From: Tethya wilhelma
Taxonomy: Eukaryota; Porifera; Demospongiae; Tethyida; Tethyidae
Length of the DNA: 64,000 nucleotides
NCBI GenBank assembly: GCA_964030475.1
Contig: CAXIPT010000001.1
Coordinates: 6,644,166 to 6,708,165, forward strand
Direction: 5' to 3'
Part shown: one piece after another, positions 54,949 to 64,000 of the stretch
Numbering within the stretch: the first letter of the stretch is position 1
How the letters are laid out: each line of letters begins with the position of its first letter
The notes under the pieces: model-generated
Seen by the model: only the letters and a program-made list of their open reading frames with translations
Told to the model about the DNA's origin: nothing
Database searches by the model: none
Program-made: the position numbers and the translations under genes

Positions 54949-55179
54949 CGCTCACCGGGCGGGGCTCTGGTACCCCGGTACGCGGTTGGCGTTGGGGCGG
55001 GGGGATCCGGATATCCGGGAGCTCTGGATCATGGATTGTGCGCGCGCCGAGTCATGCTCACGTGTCTATCACATGTCAATACGTACAGGTTGCCACGCGC
55101 ACGCTCGATAATAAAAGGGGACAGGGGAGACCTTTTCCTGACACTTCAAGTGAGAAGATCTTAAGAGATAGAGGGGAGA
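54949..55179 (+). promoter_or_regulatory. GC-rich putative promoter of the aconitase gene
   Basis: Unlike the AT-rich surroundings, about 54949-55060 is CpG-dense (GGGCGGGGC GC-box-like word, GGGGCGGGG, GCGCGCGCC). It lies 120-230 bp before the aconitase ATG at 55180 and holds a CACGTG E-box. Confidence 0.45.
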
Positions 55180-55878
55180 ATGCTTTGGAAAGCCCTTACA
55201 AAGGTGCGTCTATATGTTACGTTCAAGTAGTAATTGCTTCACTCTCTTTACCAACTAATTACAGTTGTCTGGTAGGCCTGTACTTACACACAGCCACAGA
55301 TGGATATCATCCTCCACCAGTATGCACCAAAAGGTAGTGACATAGATATCTATAGTACAGGAACGTTCACTGGTGATAGAAAGTTCTGATGTAAGACAGA
55401 AATGATCTATGTACTTCAGGTTGCTATGAGCAAGTTCGACGAGGACAAGTACGTTGACTATGAGAAGCTCGAAAAGAACCTCAATGTTGTCAAGGACAGG
55501 TATCAATTGCTGAAGTGTACATGTTCATTGAACTATTGAAGTGTTAATATCGTTGTATGTATCAGGTTGCAGCGCCCCCTCACACTGGCAGAGAAGATAG
55601 TATATGGCCACTTGGACAATGCAAAGGAGCAAGATATTGTACGTGGAGAGTCGTATCTTAACCTGAGGCCAGACCGTGTCGCTATGCAAGATGCTACAGC
55701 TCAGATGGCCATGTTGCAGTTTATTAGCAGTGGACTACCAAGGGTTAGTTGATGATGGGCTCACGGACAAATGTTACTTTAAATATGTAAATACACTGGC
55801 AAATGTTTGTGTATATTGTGGCATTGTGGATAGATATTGTGAGCATGTTCCAGTATCAGTATGAGGATATGTACTGAG

Positions 55879-55910
<32 letters not shown>

Positions 55911-58900
55911 GGTTGCGGTCCCATCCACCATTCACTGTGATCATCTCATTGAGGCCCAGACTGGAGCAGCTGAGGATCTCAAGAAGGCCATTGATATTAA
56001 CAAAGAGGTCTACGACTTCCTTGCCACTGCAGCAGCCAAGTATGGCGTGGGATTCTGGAAGCCTGGGAGTGGAATCATCCACCAGGTGAGGTGGAATGAG
56101 AGGGCTGTAGGTGATGAAACAGATCTGTTGATGTGAAATTTTACATTTACAGATCATTCTGGAGAATTATGCCTACCCCGGTCTAATGCTGATTGGCACA
56201 GACAGTCATACTCCAAATGGAGGTATGTTCGTTTGTCTTTGCTTGGGGGCTATAAGAGTTAGCTCTGTAATAAAACCTTGTCTCTTTAGGTGGTCTTGGT
56301 GGTGTCCTGGTTGGAGTGGGAGGAGCTGATGCAGTGGATGTGATGGCTGGTTTACCATGGGAGCTAAAATGTCCCAAAGTAAGCAGCAGCAGCAGCACAG
56401 CATGCCAAAGCACAAGATTCCATACTAGTGCTTGTCAAATGTCTGTCCAGAACGCAATTCTCAACTGTATTGTGTTAATCGCTATTACCTTCAGGTGATT
56501 GGTGTCCGACTGACTGGCACTATGAGTGGGTGGACGGCTCCTAAGGATGTCATCTTGAAGGTGGCTGACCTCCTGACAGTGGCTGGAGGAACTGGAGCCA
56601 TCATAGAGTACCACGGACCAGGCACCGAGTCCATTTCGTGCACAGGTTAGGATCGAAACAAAATAGTATAAAGTATCATAGCTTTTCTGGAGGATGTCTT
56701 GGTATAGAATTTATATGCATACTGAGTACATACACTCACACTGGTATAGTAGTGTATTAATAATAATGGTGTGCTATTTACATTGCAATTTCTTTCTTTT
56801 CTAAGGTATGGCTACCATTTGCAACATGGGTGCTGAGATTGGTGCCACTACTTCAATGTTCCCTTTCAACCATCGTATGAGCAAGTACCTCAGAGCCACA
56901 GGCAGAGGAGGTGAGAGAATCCTACAGTGTTTGTAAGAATAGAAGGACATTGCACGACATGCCAAAACAATGTGTTGTGAAGGTGGTATGCTGATGTAGT
57001 ACATTGCTTTACTTGCAATAGCTTAAACAGAATAATACCTAAATTAAGTATTAGACAAAATCCCCTGTGTACAATATACTCTTGATACAATGTGCAACAG
57101 AGCATAATTATGTCATCATGTATTGGGCAAACAATACTTGAGATTTTTTTGGATGATGCAATAGTTTGTTTAGCATGAATATTGTTATTAAAGGGATTAA
57201 TGAATGATGTAAACATTTCATCTTGTTACTATTGTGTATGTATATAGCCATTGCTGATTTGGCTGAAAGGAACCAGCATCTGTTGGTCCCTGATGAGGGG
57301 GCTGACTATGATCAGCTGGTGGAGATCAACCTGGATGAGGTGAGAGGAAGAACAAGCATGGCCTGTACACATACTACACTCATTCAGTGTGTAATGCACA
57401 CACTCACACTTGCACTCACTGCAGTTGGAGCCATTGGTGAATGGTCCATTCACTCCAGACTTGGCTAACCCAATCTCACAACTAGGTAAAAATGCCAAGG
57501 AGAAAGGATGGCCTACTGAAATAAAAGTTGGTGAGTTTAGCAATAAGAGTAGATCTACTCTTAGTTGATCTCTTGGTTGACATTGACCCACTGTTGACTG
57601 TGGTGTACTATTGCTTCCATCCACCATAGCTCTGATTGGTAGTTGCACAAACAGTTCTTACGAGGATATGTCCCGTTCAGCCAGCATTGCAAAGCAGGCT
57701 CTTAGTCACGGCATCAAGGCCAAGTGAGTGTGCATGTCCTCTATGTGGGTGGCATCCACAACCCTTCACGACTCATCCATGTTGCTTACTGTAGGTCAAA
57801 GTTCACTGTGACACCTGGTTCAGAGCAGATTAGAGCCACTATCGAGAGAGATGAAATAGTAAGGAGCTAGTCATGTAGCACTATAGGTGAGAACTTTCAA
57901 TGTCACTGTTGCGGTTTTGTGCAGGACAAGCCTCTGAGTGACATAGGAGGCATTGTGTTGGCCAATGCTTGTGGTCCTTGCATTGGTCAGTGGAACAGAC
58001 AGGATGTGAAGAAGGGAGAGAAGAACACCATTGTCACCAGCTACAACAGAAACTTCACTGGCAGAAATGATGCTAATCCTGCAACACATGCCTTTGTTGC
58101 TTCACCTGAGGTAAGTAAGAGATATAATGGGTAAGGGATGACATGATAACAGCACTGTTTGCAAGCACAACTGATGATCGGTCTTTTCCAGTTCCTTTTT
58201 TTTTTTTTTTAATTTTTTAAATCTTATTCTATTTCTCCCTTTTCATTATCACCCTCATTGTGTTGTAGATTGTGACAGCACTAGCCCTAGCAGGGACACT
58301 AGAGTTCAATCCCGAGACAGACAGCCTCACAGGAGCCAATGGAGAGAAGTTCAAGTTGGACAGTCCTTATGGAGATGAGCTGCCTGAAAAGGTTTGAGCC
58401 ATTGACAAAATCACTGTAGTAGAGACAGTGTATTCTGTATGCTCCTATAGGTATTCATCTGTATTATTGTTTTTTTATATATGCAGGGATTTGATCCTGG
58501 CCTTGACACTTACCAAGAGCCTCCAGTTGATGGTTCGGGATGTGAAGTGAATGTTGATCCGAACAGGTAAGCTTACTGTTTGCTAGAAAGCTCAACTACA
58601 GTACTCCATGGATGATGAAATACTATGAAAACACACACTGTGCAGCAATCGACTCCAGCTTCTCACTCCTTTTGATCCATGGGATGGCAAAGACATTTCG
58701 GATGCCGTCGTGCTCATCAAGGTTGAGGGAAAGTGTACCACTGACCACATCAGTGCTGCTGGACCATGGTTGAAGTACAGAGGACATTTGGACAACATTT
58801 CCAACAACATGTTCTTAACGTAAGCTGTTGAGATGTCATATTGTGTGGCATTTTATAGTAGGAATTGGATGAATGTTGTACAAAAACAAACAAGAAAAGT

Positions 58901-60192
58901 TACCCTTCAAACTTGCTTCGAGGCTCCTCTGTTTGCTAACTAAATGCAACAAGAAACTGTAATGAGGGCCAGTGAAAAGCTACAATTGCGCAATTTTGTT
59001 CTAATGAACTTAGTAACTTTCTCGAATATGATTTTTAGAGAAGAAGAATTATTTTACTAACTTCTATTGCACAAAAGAGTTTGCAACAATACCCAGACTA
59101 CCACAAGTAAAAGCCTAGGGGAGGGAAAATATTATGAGCACCTTGTAGGGAGTTGTAATGTAGGGGACAAAAAGTTATTATCCTATGCAATCAGTACTCA
59201 GGGTTCTCCCTAAAGCTTGTCAAAGCGATGCTGCTCCATTCTGGTTGTGCTGAATTTACTCTTTCTGATATTCTTAATTTTGACCAAAAGAATGCATAAA
59301 GAAGTACCACTCTGGTCAAATCATATGGGGAGAACTCTGGGTACTGTGTTGATACTGTGGCAAATGAAAATACCTAGCATTACCTCACCTACTCCACTGT
59401 TATGACAGGGCTACTAATTCTGAAAACAAGGAAATGAACAAAGTTAGAAACCAAGTATCAGGAGAGTTTGGGGATGTACCAGGCACTGCAAGATACTACA
59501 AGGTCAACAATACGCAATGCTGTGTTTAGTTGGCTTGGGATTTTGTCCTTATTATTGTGTTTTAGTATGCATTGTGGTATTGTACTTGTGTGCAGGCCCA
59601 GAATGTTCCCTGGGTTGTAGTGGGAGATGCCAATTATGGTGAGGGTAGTAGCAGGGAGCACGCAGCACTTGAACCAAGACACCTTGGAGGAAGAGCCATC
59701 ATTGTCAAGAGCTTTGCACGCATTCATGGTGAGCACACGACATTGTATGTGGCTACAATACTAGCTAATGTAATTAGTGTCGTGTATACCGGTAGATAGG
59801 TACTCTATATGGATCAGATTATGAATGTGTATTGTTGACATTTTGTAGAAACCAACTTGAAGAAGCAAGGTATGCTACCACTCACATTTTCTGATTCTGG
59901 TGACTATGACAAAGTACGTCCCAGTGACCGTGTGTCTCTAGTTGGGCTGGCCCAACTCACACCTGGAAAGGTTAGTCCCATTGAGTGGTTGTTGTTCTGT
60001 ATTACAGAGGAATACAAAATATTGTGGATCACACACACACACACACATACACAGGCCGTTAAGTGTGTCCTTAAACATGATGATGGATCCACTGACGAGA
60101 TATTCTTGAACCATTCTATGAATGAAGCACAGATTGAGTGGTTCAAGGCTGGTAGTGCTCTGAACAGAATGGCTACTATGTTTAAGTCTTAA
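55180..60192 (+). CDS. ACO2: Mitochondrial aconitate hydratase (21 exons, 781 aa)
   Basis: Interconverts citrate and isocitrate in the TCA cycle with a [4Fe-4S] cluster. Exon starts/ends: 55180-55203, 55265-55333, 55420-55499, 55566-55743, 55912-56085, 56153-56222, 56290-56378, 56495-56645, 56806-56910, 57248-57339, 57425-57530, 57630-57723, 57795-57858, 57925-58110, 58269-58391, 58487-58566, 58646-58819, 59409-59502, 59596-59728, 59849-59970, 60055-60192. The total of 781 aa nearly equals human ACO2 (780). The first 31 residues are a Ser/Thr/His-rich transit peptide. Cluster ligands are in [11 protein letters not shown] and [10 protein letters not shown]. Other signatures are [42 protein letters not shown] and [14 protein letters not shown]. 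Fragments of this gene recur at 63.0-64.0 kb. Confidence 0.97.
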
Positions 60193-60792
60193 AGCAGCAA
60201 ACTATGCAAGTCAAAAACATTGTACAGTACTGTTATCGCACTCACACATAGCTTAAAGTAAGTGTTTATTCTTTTAGTGTCTTGACAGTTTTATTTTATA
60301 TATACACTACATTCCATAGCACTGTGGATATTCACATTACTTATTTATTTAGGAAACATTATACTCCTATATGGGGGAGGGTTTGGGAACTAGGTTAGTA
60401 AGTTTCATTAGGCGAGCAGTTATGCAGGCCACAGATATACTAGGTTATGATAATAATTGACCTTATCAAAATTTCCTACTAGCAATACTACAGTACATGT
60501 CTCTTGTCCATAATTATATATATAACAATCAATGATTATAGTACTCAACTAACCATACAAAGTTTGTCTTCTAAGTTGCGTACAATGTTGAGAATTGTTG
60601 CTACATAGCTCTTCCTAATCAAGGTTCAAAAATATAGTACCAATAGTCTTATATATGAATAAGCTAGACGTATTAGTAATTGCACTAGTATAGTAAATAC
60701 TATAACAATGATTATGCAAAAATTAGAAACAAATCCTACCGTATGCTTTAGTAGTGTTATGTAAATTAACAGTTTCATATCAATTTTTCAGA
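60193..60792. other. Convergent 3' spacer after aconitase
   Basis: AT-rich with no coding sequence. A GTTTGGGAACTAGGTTAG word near 60380 resembles half of the palindromic element family. Confidence 0.4.
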
Positions 60793-62229
60793 CTAGTATC
60801 CATAAACACATTCCAGAACAGGATCAATTATTGTTTGACAATTCTTCAGCACGTAGTATACCACCTGATACAGCATGTTGATGAGGATTTCGTCATCTGT
60901 TGTAAGGAAGTCGACATTCCCGATTGGAGGGTTGATTCGAAAGAACTTGGCACCAACTTCATGACTAACAAACTGTGACCGAATGAGAACTTCTCCGTTT
61001 GGCTCAGTTATTTGTGCTTCTGCCATCTTCAGTAGCTCAAGGAAAGCTTTGAAATTGTGTAGGACAAGGAGAAACTCTTGAGTATATTTACCAAAATCAT
61101 GCATACCTGGAAGGTGTTCAATGATGTGGGCAATTGCATCACCAAATTTTAAAGGCTCAAAGTCGATATCATCAACACCCTGGGATTTGCTTAGTCCACA
61201 TCCAAGAGAAAGGACTATTTTAAGATTCAATGGCTTTTGCTGCTTCTTTAGCTCCTCAGACATATCAACAATTGCATCTGCAGTGGGGTTGTTTGCAATT
61301 AAGCCTCCATCAAGATATTTCCCATCCTGGGGGTGGAAGAAGATAGGAACAGAAGAGGTGGATCTTGCAGCCTTCCACACAAGTTGCTTGTCGGGAGGTT
61401 CCTGTCCGTTTCGTGCCTCTCCATAGTTGCTCATGATGTGCAGGATAGGTGGGCTCTGAATTGCCAGTGTGGTCATGACAGAAACATTGACTCCTTTGAT
61501 GTCTTTCATTGTTGCTGTCTTTCCATAAACTTTTTGAAACACCTTATCAACTTGTTCATTGGGAATAGGTGGATCACCTCCTAGCACTTTATCCTTCATT
61601 TCAAAGTATAGCTTGCGACCTTGCTCAACTGTTGTCTTAGCAGCTGCAAATGCAAGAGCTGCGATTCCACCAGTGCTATTCCCAGTTATCCAATTGAACT
61701 TTGAGAGAAGAGTATCCTCAACATGTGGGTACAACTTCTTCTTTCGCTTCTCCATTTCAAGAAGAACTTGTACAAAGACAAGGCCACGGATTCCTCCTCC
61801 ATCGAGACTCAACATGAGGTTAGCATCATCTGGTGCTTCACTTGAGTTTCCGTCAGGTTGAGTCTTGGCTTTATCATTATCTAGATCTTTTTGACAGTCG
61901 AGTATGTCTTTGATGATTTTAGCAATATCAGTAGCATGCTCTTCGTTTGCAATATCTAATGCTGTTTGATCTTCCTTATTTTTCAGGTTGAGATTTGCAT
62001 CAAAAACTATCATCAGCTTCACCAGAACTTCACTCCGAACTTTAACAGCAATGTGCACTGCTGTATTGCCAGTTGTAGGTTCTTGAAAGTTTGGGTCTGT
62101 CCCATCTATGAGTATTGTTGTAGCCTCCTGTATTTTTTTGTTCCTTACAGACTCAAGCAGCTGTTCTCCTGGAGGAGCTTGCGAGTAATCAATAGGATCA
62201 AAGACGTATCCAAGGACAGGGCTTTCCAT
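60793..62229 (-). CDS. Ankyrin-patatin phospholipase, iPLA2-like (478 aa, single exon)
   Basis: A Ser/Asp-dyad lipid acyl hydrolase. Residues about 20-112 are two to three ankyrin repeats (TGNTAVHIAVKVRSEVLVKL, KEDQTALDIANEEHATDIAK). After a charged linker the patatin domain begins at about 138: SLDGGGIRGL (oxyanion loop), GNSTGG nucleophile elbow (Ser185) and DGGLIANNP (catalytic Asp307). The family usually has G-T-S-T-G; here Asn replaces Thr, which should still be compatible. The plan matches a short version of PNPLA9/PLA2G6, with far fewer ankyrin repeats and no calmodulin-binding tail seen. No signal peptide; probably cytosolic or membrane-associated. The coding region has no intron. It converges on aconitase. 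Confidence 0.92.
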   Translation of the reverse strand: MESPVLGYVFDPIDYSQAPPGEQLLESVRNKKIQEATTILIDGTDPNFQEPTTGNTAVHIAVKVRSEVLVKLMIVFDANLNLKNKEDQTALDIANEEHATDIAKIIKDILDCQKDLDNDKAKTQPDGNSSEAPDDANLMLSLDGGGIRGLVFVQVLLEMEKRKKKLYPHVEDTLLSKFNWITGNSTGGIAALAFAAAKTTVEQGRKLYFEMKDKVLGGDPPIPNEQVDKVFQKVYGKTATMKDIKGVNVSVMTTLAIQSPPILHIMSNYGEARNGQEPPDKQLVWKAARSTSSVPIFFHPQDGKYLDGGLIANNPTADAIVDMSEELKKQQKPLNLKIVLSLGCGLSKSQGVDDIDFEPLKFGDAIAHIIEHLPGMHDFGKYTQEFLLVLHNFKAFLELLKMAEAQITEPNGEVLIRSQFVSHEVGAKFFRINPPIGNVDFLTTDDEILINMLYQVVYYVLKNCQTIIDPVLECVYGY

Positions 62230-63035
62230 AATTATTTGTAGAAACGACGATTTGAAACAGTTAACCAGTTGTAGAATCTGATACTGAGCTAGACCTGTGC
62301 TGCTGTTTATATACAGACCGAAATGCCGAGGTCAGTCTGAGTCCAAGGACGTGCACGTCTAAGGGTCTGGCTACGCCTGCGCGCGCTGCCATGCCAGCTA
62401 GAGCGCAAACACAACTGATGATCTTTTCCAAAAAATTAAAGTTCAATATACCTGGTTGAAAGTTAATCCGTCACTGATATAACTCCCAATAGCATCATAG
62501 TAGCTACATGAATTATAGTCTACAATTCTAGAGCATGTTCGTCTACATATATACGAGACCTGAACATTTGGCAAACCTCAAATCAGGTAGAACATGCACT
62601 GATTGGATTGTTTTATAACTGTATAAAATGGTCTCAATATAATACCTCTAATAGATTTCTTCTCTGGAGGAATTTGTTGGCCCACAAGTCATGTATCTTC
62701 TCATATGGATGCAGAGAAACCAGCTTCAACTTAAGACAATAAATGAGACTGTACGTGTATGCCCAAACTTATACTGGTGAGTGATGAGCACTGCAATGCA
62801 ATGTATCAAATGAAATGTTTAGACATTTTTCTAAAGTCTGTTGCTGCATTGTCAATCAAAATTATTATTATGCAATGTAACAAAGTGTAATTATTATGTG
62901 AACCTGCCTATATAATGCACATTACTATAGACATCATCAATTATTATGGATTTTGGATCTTCTCTCTTTGTTATTGGATTGGTTGTAGTGAGAGATACCA
63001 ACTATATGTATACCATTACATACCAATGACCATAG
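62230..63035. other. Upstream flank of the patatin gene, no gene seen
   Basis: A CpG-containing segment near 62340-62400 (GACGTGCACGTCT; GCGCGCGC) is a possible promoter. The rest is AT-rich and non-coding. Confidence 0.4.
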
Positions 63036-63124
63036 TCCTTTTAGGAAAGGTTACTCCTCAGGCTCGATACAATAAATGTGTATAATATTAATAATGTGAG
63101 TGTAGGGAGGATGTAATCATGTGG

Positions 63125-63127
<3 letters not shown>

Positions 63128-63177
<50 letters not shown>
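63128..63177. repeat. (CA)n microsatellite
   Basis: Expanded version of the short CA tract found in the last intron of the intact aconitase gene (about 60031-60053). Confidence 0.9.
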
Positions 63178-63184
<7 letters not shown>

Positions 63185-63422
63185 CACCGTCCAGATACTT
63201 CACACATTCTGATTATAGTGAAAGATAGATCTATTCACGAGACAATTTTATCAATGAAGTACAGATTGAGTGGCTCAATGCTGGCAGTGCATGCTCTGGA
63301 AAGAATGGCTACATTATTACAAATTTACACTGTGACTTTTTCAAAGCAATTACATTTTACTAATTAAGTAAACAATATTCTCTCTACTGTGTAGTACTAT
63401 TTCCACACATTAGTAACTTCCC

Positions 63423-63470
<48 letters not shown>
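63423..63470. repeat. (CA)n microsatellite
   Basis: CA run immediately before the exon-17-like aconitase fragment. Confidence 0.9.
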
Positions 63471-63472
<2 letters not shown>

Positions 63473-64000
63473 CACATGCAGACTGTGCAGCAGTCACATA
63501 CATGACTCCAGCTTCTCACTCCTTTTAATCTAGAGGGATGCCATGGTGGATTTACTTGTAGACACTGTGTTGTCTATGACAAATGCTGTGGTTTGAGTTT
63601 CCTTGTGTCTTTATATGGATTTCTTCCTTGTTATTAGGTTTCAATAATTATTATGATTTTGTGATATTGTTATTGTGTGCATGCTGGCACAGGATTACGT
63701 TCCCTGGGTTGTAGTGGGAGATGGCATCAGTTTTGGTATTTACCATGCAGTAGCACCACAAGATACTATGAAGTGTTGTCCACAGTACTTTGGATTGATC
63801 ATGAGCTTCCTTGTGTCTCAAAAATAATAGGGAATTATGTATACATCATCACGTAATGGGAAGGCTCAGAATATTCCTGCACGGGTTGTAGTGGGAGACG
63901 CCAGCTATGCATGGTGAAGGTATATAATATAGCAAGGAACATAATACATTTTAACCAAGACACCTAGGATTACATTAGCAAATTATGAAGCTACAGTGTC

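Larger units (their letters stand above)
53223..55179. other. Intergenic region with repeats upstream of aconitase
   Basis: No supported gene. About 53380-53600 (starting AAGCCTCGGCACGTGCGTAG) looks like a dispersed repeat or decayed element. A partial palindrome lies at about 54187-54236 (TAGTCTCG...CGAGACTA), and a 72-nt foldback at 54877-54948. A GC-rich block at about 54949-55060 is probably the aconitase promoter. Confidence 0.4.
63036..63975 (+). pseudogene. Scrambled aconitase gene fragments
   Basis: Several aconitase exon-plus-intron pieces are recognisable but broken. About 63045-63310: end of exon 20 (GGAAAGGTTA), its intron with an expanded CA tract, and exon 21 (GTACAGATTGAGTGGCTCAA, AGAATGGCTAC) with deletions. 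About 63478-63545: exon 17 start (CTCCAGCTTCTCACTCCTTT). About 63690-63735: exon 19 (GTTCCCTGGGTTGTAGTGGG). About 63752-63776: exon 18 end (ACAAGATACTATGAAG). About 63865-63970: exon 19 again (GGTTGTAGTGGGAGACGCCA ... ACCAAGACACCTAGGA). The order 20-21, 17, 19, 18, 19 implies more than one partial duplication. The fragments contain stops and frameshifts, so no product is expected. The array may continue past the window. Confidence 0.75.

Noticed and set aside
54960..55025. Run of KpnI-, BamHI-, EcoRV- and SacI-like sites resembling a cloning polylinker
   Set aside because: The sites are spread in a broader CpG-rich promoter block and do not follow a vector order I recognise, so chance in GC-rich DNA is more likely than vector contamination. 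A vector screen would settle it.
1..64000. CRISPR arrays, rRNA or tRNA genes
   Set aside because: No spaced direct-repeat arrays or conserved RNA-gene signatures were seen; the simple repeats are dinucleotide tracts.

Overview
Organism and style. This is animal genomic DNA with many short GT-AG introns (mostly 45-600 bp), an AT-rich background, frequent CA/TG microsatellites and many small inverted-repeat elements. The genes are metazoan in type: a cytohesin ARF-GEF, a PLC-gamma-like phospholipase C, a ROCO protein with SH3 and death domains, PEX10, COX11 and a mitochondrial aconitase. Compactness, the ROCO/death/ankyrin repertoire and lineage-specific membrane proteins suggest an early-branching animal, most likely a demosponge. 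That placement is inference; no species is claimed. For most multi-exon genes the exon coordinates were worked out by hand from splice sites and reading phase, and each model closes in frame. No transcript data were available.

Layout. 0.16-1.36 kb: a frameshifted remnant of a death-fold-like gene (+). 1.6-3.5 kb: COX11 (+), with small inverted-repeat elements in its introns. 4.7-8.05 kb: an intronless protein made almost only of ankyrin repeats (+). 8.4-14.1 kb: three tandem paralogous membrane proteins (+); two have a His/Gly-rich cytosolic head and a PPPY tail. 14.3-21.4 kb: three tandem PAF-acetylhydrolases (-) plus a broken 3' fragment of a fourth. 21.5-26.1 kb: a fusion gene (-) coding for a Rac-like pseudo-GTPase, Roc-COR, SH3 and a death domain. 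26.5-27.5 kb: a terminal-inverted-repeat element. 27.9-29.2 kb: the C-terminal half of an NCLX-type Na/Ca exchanger (+). 29.4-31.3 kb: an unrecognised secreted or membrane protein (+). 31.4-32.3 kb: PEX10 (-), divergent from a B3GNTL1-type glycosyltransferase at 32.6-34.4 kb (+). 35.2-36.9 kb: a PP1-like phosphatase (+). 37.5-40.5 kb: cytohesin (-). 40.8-50.3 kb: a 28-exon phospholipase C with two PH domains (-). 52.2-53.2 kb: a Cys-rich secreted or GPI-type protein (-). 55.2-60.2 kb: mitochondrial aconitase in 21 exons (+). 60.8-62.2 kb: an ankyrin-patatin phospholipase (-). 63.0-64.0 kb: scrambled fragments of the aconitase gene.

How the genes relate. The window is not an operon or a single pathway. 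Phosphoinositide and lipid signalling is well represented (phospholipase C, cytohesin with a PH domain, patatin phospholipase, three PAF acetylhydrolases), next to mitochondrial and peroxisomal housekeeping genes. The main drivers of novelty are local tandem duplication (membrane-protein trio, PAF-AH trio, a PLC exon, aconitase fragments) and small mobile elements. The best candidates for something new are the pseudo-Rac/ROCO fusion, the His-rich/PPPY membrane proteins, and a family of tiny perfect palindromes flanked by exact 9-bp direct repeats.
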